From positions 3,414-27,071 of the IMG/VR virus record IMGVR_UViG_3300011010_000140: a stretch of DNA of 23,658 nucleotides; one strand, written 5' to 3'. This DNA is from a virus. The position numbers and the translations under genes were made by a program. The notes below the pieces were generated by a model, which saw only the letters and a program-made list of their open reading frames with translations, did not search any database and had not been told where the DNA came from. Every line of letters begins with the position of its first letter. Position 1 is the stretch's first letter. Shown piece by piece: positions 21,057 through 23,658 of the stretch.

Positions 21057-21089
21057 AAAAAAGAAGACCCCAACACGTGAATGCTGGGG
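21057..21089 (-). terminator. Intrinsic terminator, minus strand, upstream of primase
   Basis: On the minus strand, CCCCAGCA-TTCACG-TGTTGGGG (21089-21068) pairs in seven of eight positions and is followed by TCTTCTTTTTT. It would stop transcripts running left from inside the primase gene before they reach the early operon. In the plus direction the same sequence would be a hairpin in the primase leader. Confidence 0.65.
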
Positions 21090-21136
21090 CCTCAAGGTCA
21101 TAGCAACTGCGTATGCTATTTTAAAGGGAAATGATC

Positions 21137-23230
21137 ATGCCATCAGGCTTCGCCGCACAAACAACACAACCGACAGCATTATATCAAACGTTCTTACAAA
21201 AAAGAAGCTTTACCGACCAAGACGAAAAAGCGCTAGGTCTAGAACTTCTTGACCCCGAGCAAACCTACGCATTGCTTGGCCATACTCGTGAATGGAGCAT
21301 CAAGCTCCCTTACTTTGATGTAATAGGTCAACCAACGGATTTTGCACGAGTTCGTCTGCTCTTACCTAAGGGCAAGATGAAGTACTCACAGGCAAGGTCT
21401 AGTGGCTCTCAAATCTACTTTCCTCCGACCATCAATTGGAAGCAGGTAATGACCGACGTTGATGTACCTATCATCATAACTGAGGGTGAATTCAAGTCAT
21501 GGGCTATCACCAAGCAGATTGTCGCTGATCAGTTGGTGCACGCAACCATTGGCTTGGCCGGTGTTACCAGCTGGACTGATAAGCAAGGCTTACATTTGCA
21601 TAAGGACCTAATGCAGGTTACTTGGCAACGTAAAACGCAGTTTGTACACAAGCATCGCAAGGTCTACATCATCTTCGACTATGATGGGGCCGAGGAAGAC
21701 GGTGAGCCTAATGAACAGGTTGCCATGGCCGAAACGAGATTGGCAGTCACATTACGCGGTCTGGGTGCTGAGGTACACCTTTGTCGAGTTGGCAAGTTCA
21801 GCACAGGCAAAGGCTCCAAGTTTGCTATTGATGATCACCTATTATCAGGCGGCAATCTTGGCCAAGTCCTTACCACCACCTCAACGGTGATGAACGGCGT
21901 CGATACTTTGGAAACCAAGCTATATGAGTTCAAAACTCTCTATGCTTTATACAATGGCGACGTTATCAGGCTGAAAGACGGGCTCATTATGCCGTGGAGC
22001 AAGGCCAAGATCGACTCGGCACAGCATTACTTCATGCAAATCACACAACGGCAGAACGGTCAGACCTCCAGCCGTGAGTTACCCCTTATCGATGAGTATA
22101 AGAAATGGCCGAGATGTTGTAAGCTTGAGCATGTAGGCATGTACCCTGAATACCAAGGTATTCAAATTACACCTACCAAATGCTTTAACCTCTTCAAGCC
22201 TTGGGCTTATGAGCCTGCAATAGGCGATCCCATCCCGTACTTGGAGTTTTGTGATTACTTTTTCCAAGCCGAGCCGCACTTTGCCAACTACTGGCATGAT
22301 TGGGTCGCCAATGTGATCCAGTTCCCATGGCGTAGGAATAACACAACGCCGCAGTTTATACATGATATGGAAGGTATGGGCAAGTCGGCCATTCCGGAAT
22401 TCATTGCCGAAATGCTTGGCATGGGTGAGAATGCACCGGCTGCTACGCTTGGCCCCGACGATCTATTTGGCAACTTCAACGGCGCAATGAGAGGCAAGGT
22501 CTTCGTCGTTGTAAATGAGCCATCATCGGATAGGGATGATCATTCAGCCAAGCTTAAGAACCTAATCACAGGCAAAGAAATCACTATCAACAACAAATAT
22601 GGCGCACAATACTCGATTAAGAACTACGTAAACTATGTATTTACTTCTAACAAGCCTTACATTACGCATATGGGTGCAAGCTCTAGGCGTGAAGCTATTT
22701 ATAAGTGCCCTACCTTCTCACAGCAGGATATTCTTGAAAGAGTACGAGCCATGATGAAGTGGGCCAGATCAAACAAAGGCTCCGGCTTCTCAATGGTACT
22801 TAATTGGTACATGAATCGCGATCTCACTAACTTTGACCCCTACGCACCAGCCCCTATGACTAACTACAAACAAGTTGCAATCTCTCTTTCCAAAACTCCC
22901 CTTGAATCTTTCGCCATGGATCTTGCCAACTGGGTTGACGAGCATTTGGACGGTGTTGGCGCGTTTTCAGCAACGCAGCTCTCCATACTATGTGAGCGTT
23001 GGGGCCACGATTCCAGAGCCAAAGCACAATACATACGCAAAGCGTTGCAACCGCATGGTGAGATAGAACCTAGCAAACTGATCAAGGTACATGGCAAACC
23101 GTCGCGGTTTACGTCCTTCATAACACAACGGGCAGTTAGCAATAGGGTAACACAACACAACTGGTCGCACATTGTTACCAAAACCGAAGAAGCTATAAAA
23201 CGTGAGATCGAGCAAACTGGGAGCTTCTAA
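21137..23230 (+). CDS. Primase-helicase (TOPRIM-like plus SF3-type ATPase)
   Basis: 697 residues. The N-terminal third contains a TOPRIM-like domain: IIITEGEFKSWA (about 113-124) with the conserved Glu, and VYIIFDYDGAEED (about 176-188) with D-x-D, as in DUF3854-type phage primases. The C-terminal half carries a helicase-like ATPase with P-loop HDMEGMGKSA (about 408-417), Walker B-like KVFVVVNEPSS (about 455) and a sensor stretch YVFTSNKPY, the DUF5906/SF3 pattern. The P-loop starts DMEG rather than the usual G-x4 form, but Gly-Lys-Ser is intact. The first ATG (21131) is only two bases from AAAGGG; the ATG at 21137 is better spaced and is used. It stands apart from the other replication genes, on the plus strand, and directly precedes the repeat-rich candidate origin. 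Confidence 0.85.
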   Translation: MPSGFAAQTTQPTALYQTFLQKRSFTDQDEKALGLELLDPEQTYALLGHTREWSIKLPYFDVIGQPTDFARVRLLLPKGKMKYSQARSSGSQIYFPPTINWKQVMTDVDVPIIITEGEFKSWAITKQIVADQLVHATIGLAGVTSWTDKQGLHLHKDLMQVTWQRKTQFVHKHRKVYIIFDYDGAEEDGEPNEQVAMAETRLAVTLRGLGAEVHLCRVGKFSTGKGSKFAIDDHLLSGGNLGQVLTTTSTVMNGVDTLETKLYEFKTLYALYNGDVIRLKDGLIMPWSKAKIDSAQHYFMQITQRQNGQTSSRELPLIDEYKKWPRCCKLEHVGMYPEYQGIQITPTKCFNLFKPWAYEPAIGDPIPYLEFCDYFFQAEPHFANYWHDWVANVIQFPWRRNNTTPQFIHDMEGMGKSAIPEFIAEMLGMGENAPAATLGPDDLFGNFNGAMRGKVFVVVNEPSSDRDDHSAKLKNLITGKEITINNKYGAQYSIKNYVNYVFTSNKPYITHMGASSRREAIYKCPTFSQQDILERVRAMMKWARSNKGSGFSMVLNWYMNRDLTNFDPYAPAPMTNYKQVAISLSKTPLESFAMDLANWVDEHLDGVGAFSATQLSILCERWGHDSRAKAQYIRKALQPHGEIEPSKLIKVHGKPSRFTSFITQRAVSNRVTQHNWSHIVTKTEEAIKREIEQTGSF

Positions 23231-23398
23231 GTGTCTAAATACTGTTACTTGTGTTACTTTATGTTACTCGATAAGTTGTTGATTCTAAACACAAATAACA
23301 CAGTAACAGTAAGTAACAGTATAAAATAAATTATATTAATATATATATATATCGTCGTATTATAGAGTTTTGGCTTACTGTTACTTCAGAGTGTTACC
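23146..23398. repeat. TGTTAC iteron-like cluster around AT-rich core; candidate origin
   Basis: The seven-base motif TGTTACT or TGTTACC, or its complement, occurs at 23146 (complement), 23173, 23243, 23252, 23262, 23302 (complement), 23312 (complement), 23379 and 23392. Neighbouring copies are often 9-10 bases apart, one helical turn. Between the two groups lies an AT-rich stretch (about 23319-23365) with an (AT)n run. The cluster begins in the 3' end of the primase-helicase gene and fills the 224-base gap after it, as expected for an origin bound by an initiator. An operator array for the terminase promoter is the alternative. Confidence 0.55.
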
Positions 23399-23418
23399 GG
23401 CAAAAAAGACGCAATCTG

Positions 23419-23447
23419 TTTACATCCAAAAGATAGAAGGGTACAAT
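23419..23447 (+). promoter_or_regulatory. Sigma70-type promoter for terminase small subunit gene
   Basis: TTTACA (23419-23424), exactly 17 bases, then TACAAT (23442-23447): each hexamer matches consensus at five of six positions. The expected start site falls at about 23454-23455, on the A of the ATG, which would give a leaderless or nearly leaderless mRNA. Confidence 0.65.
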
Positions 23448-23454
23448 TCACGGC

Positions 23455-23658
23455 ATGACTACAAAGACACCATCTAAGAACGGAAAGTTCTTGGGCCGTC
23501 CTACTAAGTACGACCCCGCATTTTGCGATCAAATCGTTGAGCTAAGCAAAGACGGGCTATCTCGCTGGCAGATTTGTGCTCGTCTTAACATTGGCTACAA
23601 CAACATGATGACTTGGGAAAAAGCGCACGAAGATTTTCGATGCGCCTTGGCCGAAGCC
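23455..23658 (+). CDS. Terminase small subunit-like protein, N-terminal part
   Basis: 68 residues before the window ends. After a short basic tail (TTKTPSKNGKF) comes GRPTKYDPAFCDQIVELSKD, then a helix-turn-helix-like region (GLSRWQICARLNIGYNNMMTW) and HEDFRCALAEA. The GRPTKYDP opening followed by an HTH and W-x5-H-x-DF-x2-AL is characteristic of phage small terminase subunits that recognise the packaging site and recruit the large subunit. A general phage HTH protein is the alternative while the C-terminus is missing. ATG 23455 has only a distant purine-rich stretch (GAAGGG, about 13 bases away), fitting the promoter position that predicts no leader. The packaging operon presumably continues on the plus strand beyond the window. 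Confidence 0.75.
   Translation, partial: MTTKTPSKNGKFLGRPTKYDPAFCDQIVELSKDGLSRWQICARLNIGYNNMMTWEKAHEDFRCALAEA

Larger units (their letters stand above)
20743..21136. other. Divergent early control region (no protein gene)
   Basis: About 390 bases between the DUF932 gene (minus) and the primase-helicase gene (plus). It holds, in order, the leader element and TATAAT/dyad unit facing left, an A/T palindrome AAAAATATTTTT (20846-20857), two TGTTACC motifs (20861 and 20936), the CTGTGT/ACACAG dyad over a TTGACA, a plus-strand TATAAT (20959-20964), two more TTGAC-type hexamers (21010 and 21017) and a minus-strand terminator. The short reading frames here overlap all these signals and show no convincing protein features. 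Confidence 0.6.

Noticed and set aside
20867-21252. Small reading frames in and around the divergent region (20867-21076 minus, 20998-21252 plus)
   Set aside because: They cover promoter-like and terminator sequences or run into the primase gene in another frame. They have no convincing ribosome-binding site or protein pattern.
23243-23398. CRISPR-like array
   Set aside because: The repeats are only seven bases long, occur in both orientations and are about ten bases apart. They fit iterons or operators, not CRISPR repeats with spacers.

Overview
This window reads as part of a tailed double-stranded DNA phage genome (Caudoviricetes), probably podovirus-like and infecting a Gram-negative bacterium. 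The reasons are tightly packed and overlapping genes, a block of virion proteins, a complete phage replication set (family A DNA polymerase, primase-helicase, SF2 helicase, PD-(D/E)XK nucleases) and the start of a small terminase gene. Host and relatives cannot be fixed from sequence alone. No rRNA, tRNA, integrase, CRISPR array, insertion sequence, holin or endolysin was recognised.

Layout. (1) Positions 1-7098, plus strand: six virion genes in a row, Ala/Thr/Gly-rich and low in complexity, starting inside a cut-off beta-rich virion protein. (2) Positions 7079-20742, minus strand: about 22 early/replication genes, many joined by ATGA or longer overlaps. (3) Positions 20743-21136: a divergent control region. 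(4) Positions 21137-23230, plus strand: primase-helicase. (5) Positions 23146-23398: a cluster of TGTTAC-type repeats around an AT-rich core, the best candidate for a replication origin. (6) From 23455: the beginning of a terminase small subunit-like gene behind a good sigma70-type promoter.

The most interesting system is a probable DNA cytosine hypermodification pathway. Three coupled genes (8113-10707) encode a GT-B-like putative glycosyltransferase, a deoxynucleotide kinase fused to a uracil-DNA-glycosylase-like domain, and a thymidylate-synthase-fold enzyme. The last carries Asp176 where thymidylate synthases have the uracil-selecting Asn, and it resembles T4 dCMP hydroxymethylase throughout. 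A MazG-like pyrophosphohydrolase (18220-18645) could supply the dCTPase step. Together these would parallel T4 gp56, gp42, gp1 and the hmC glucosyltransferases in a compact phage with a family A polymerase. The functional links are inference; the motifs are seen directly.

Regulation. The minus-strand region repeats a 15-16-base leader element (consensus near TTGAYTATTGAAAGG) that carries the ribosome-binding site of six genes. Three of these genes also have a GTATAAT box followed 6-7 bases later by an inverted repeat, suggesting mRNAs that begin with a hairpin. Two strong intrinsic terminators lie between minus-strand genes, and a third minus-strand terminator lies inside the divergent region. 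Several start codons were moved downstream of the longest reading frame because a Shine-Dalgarno sequence or gene overlap favours the internal start. One 34-residue membrane protein (16906-17010) was added.
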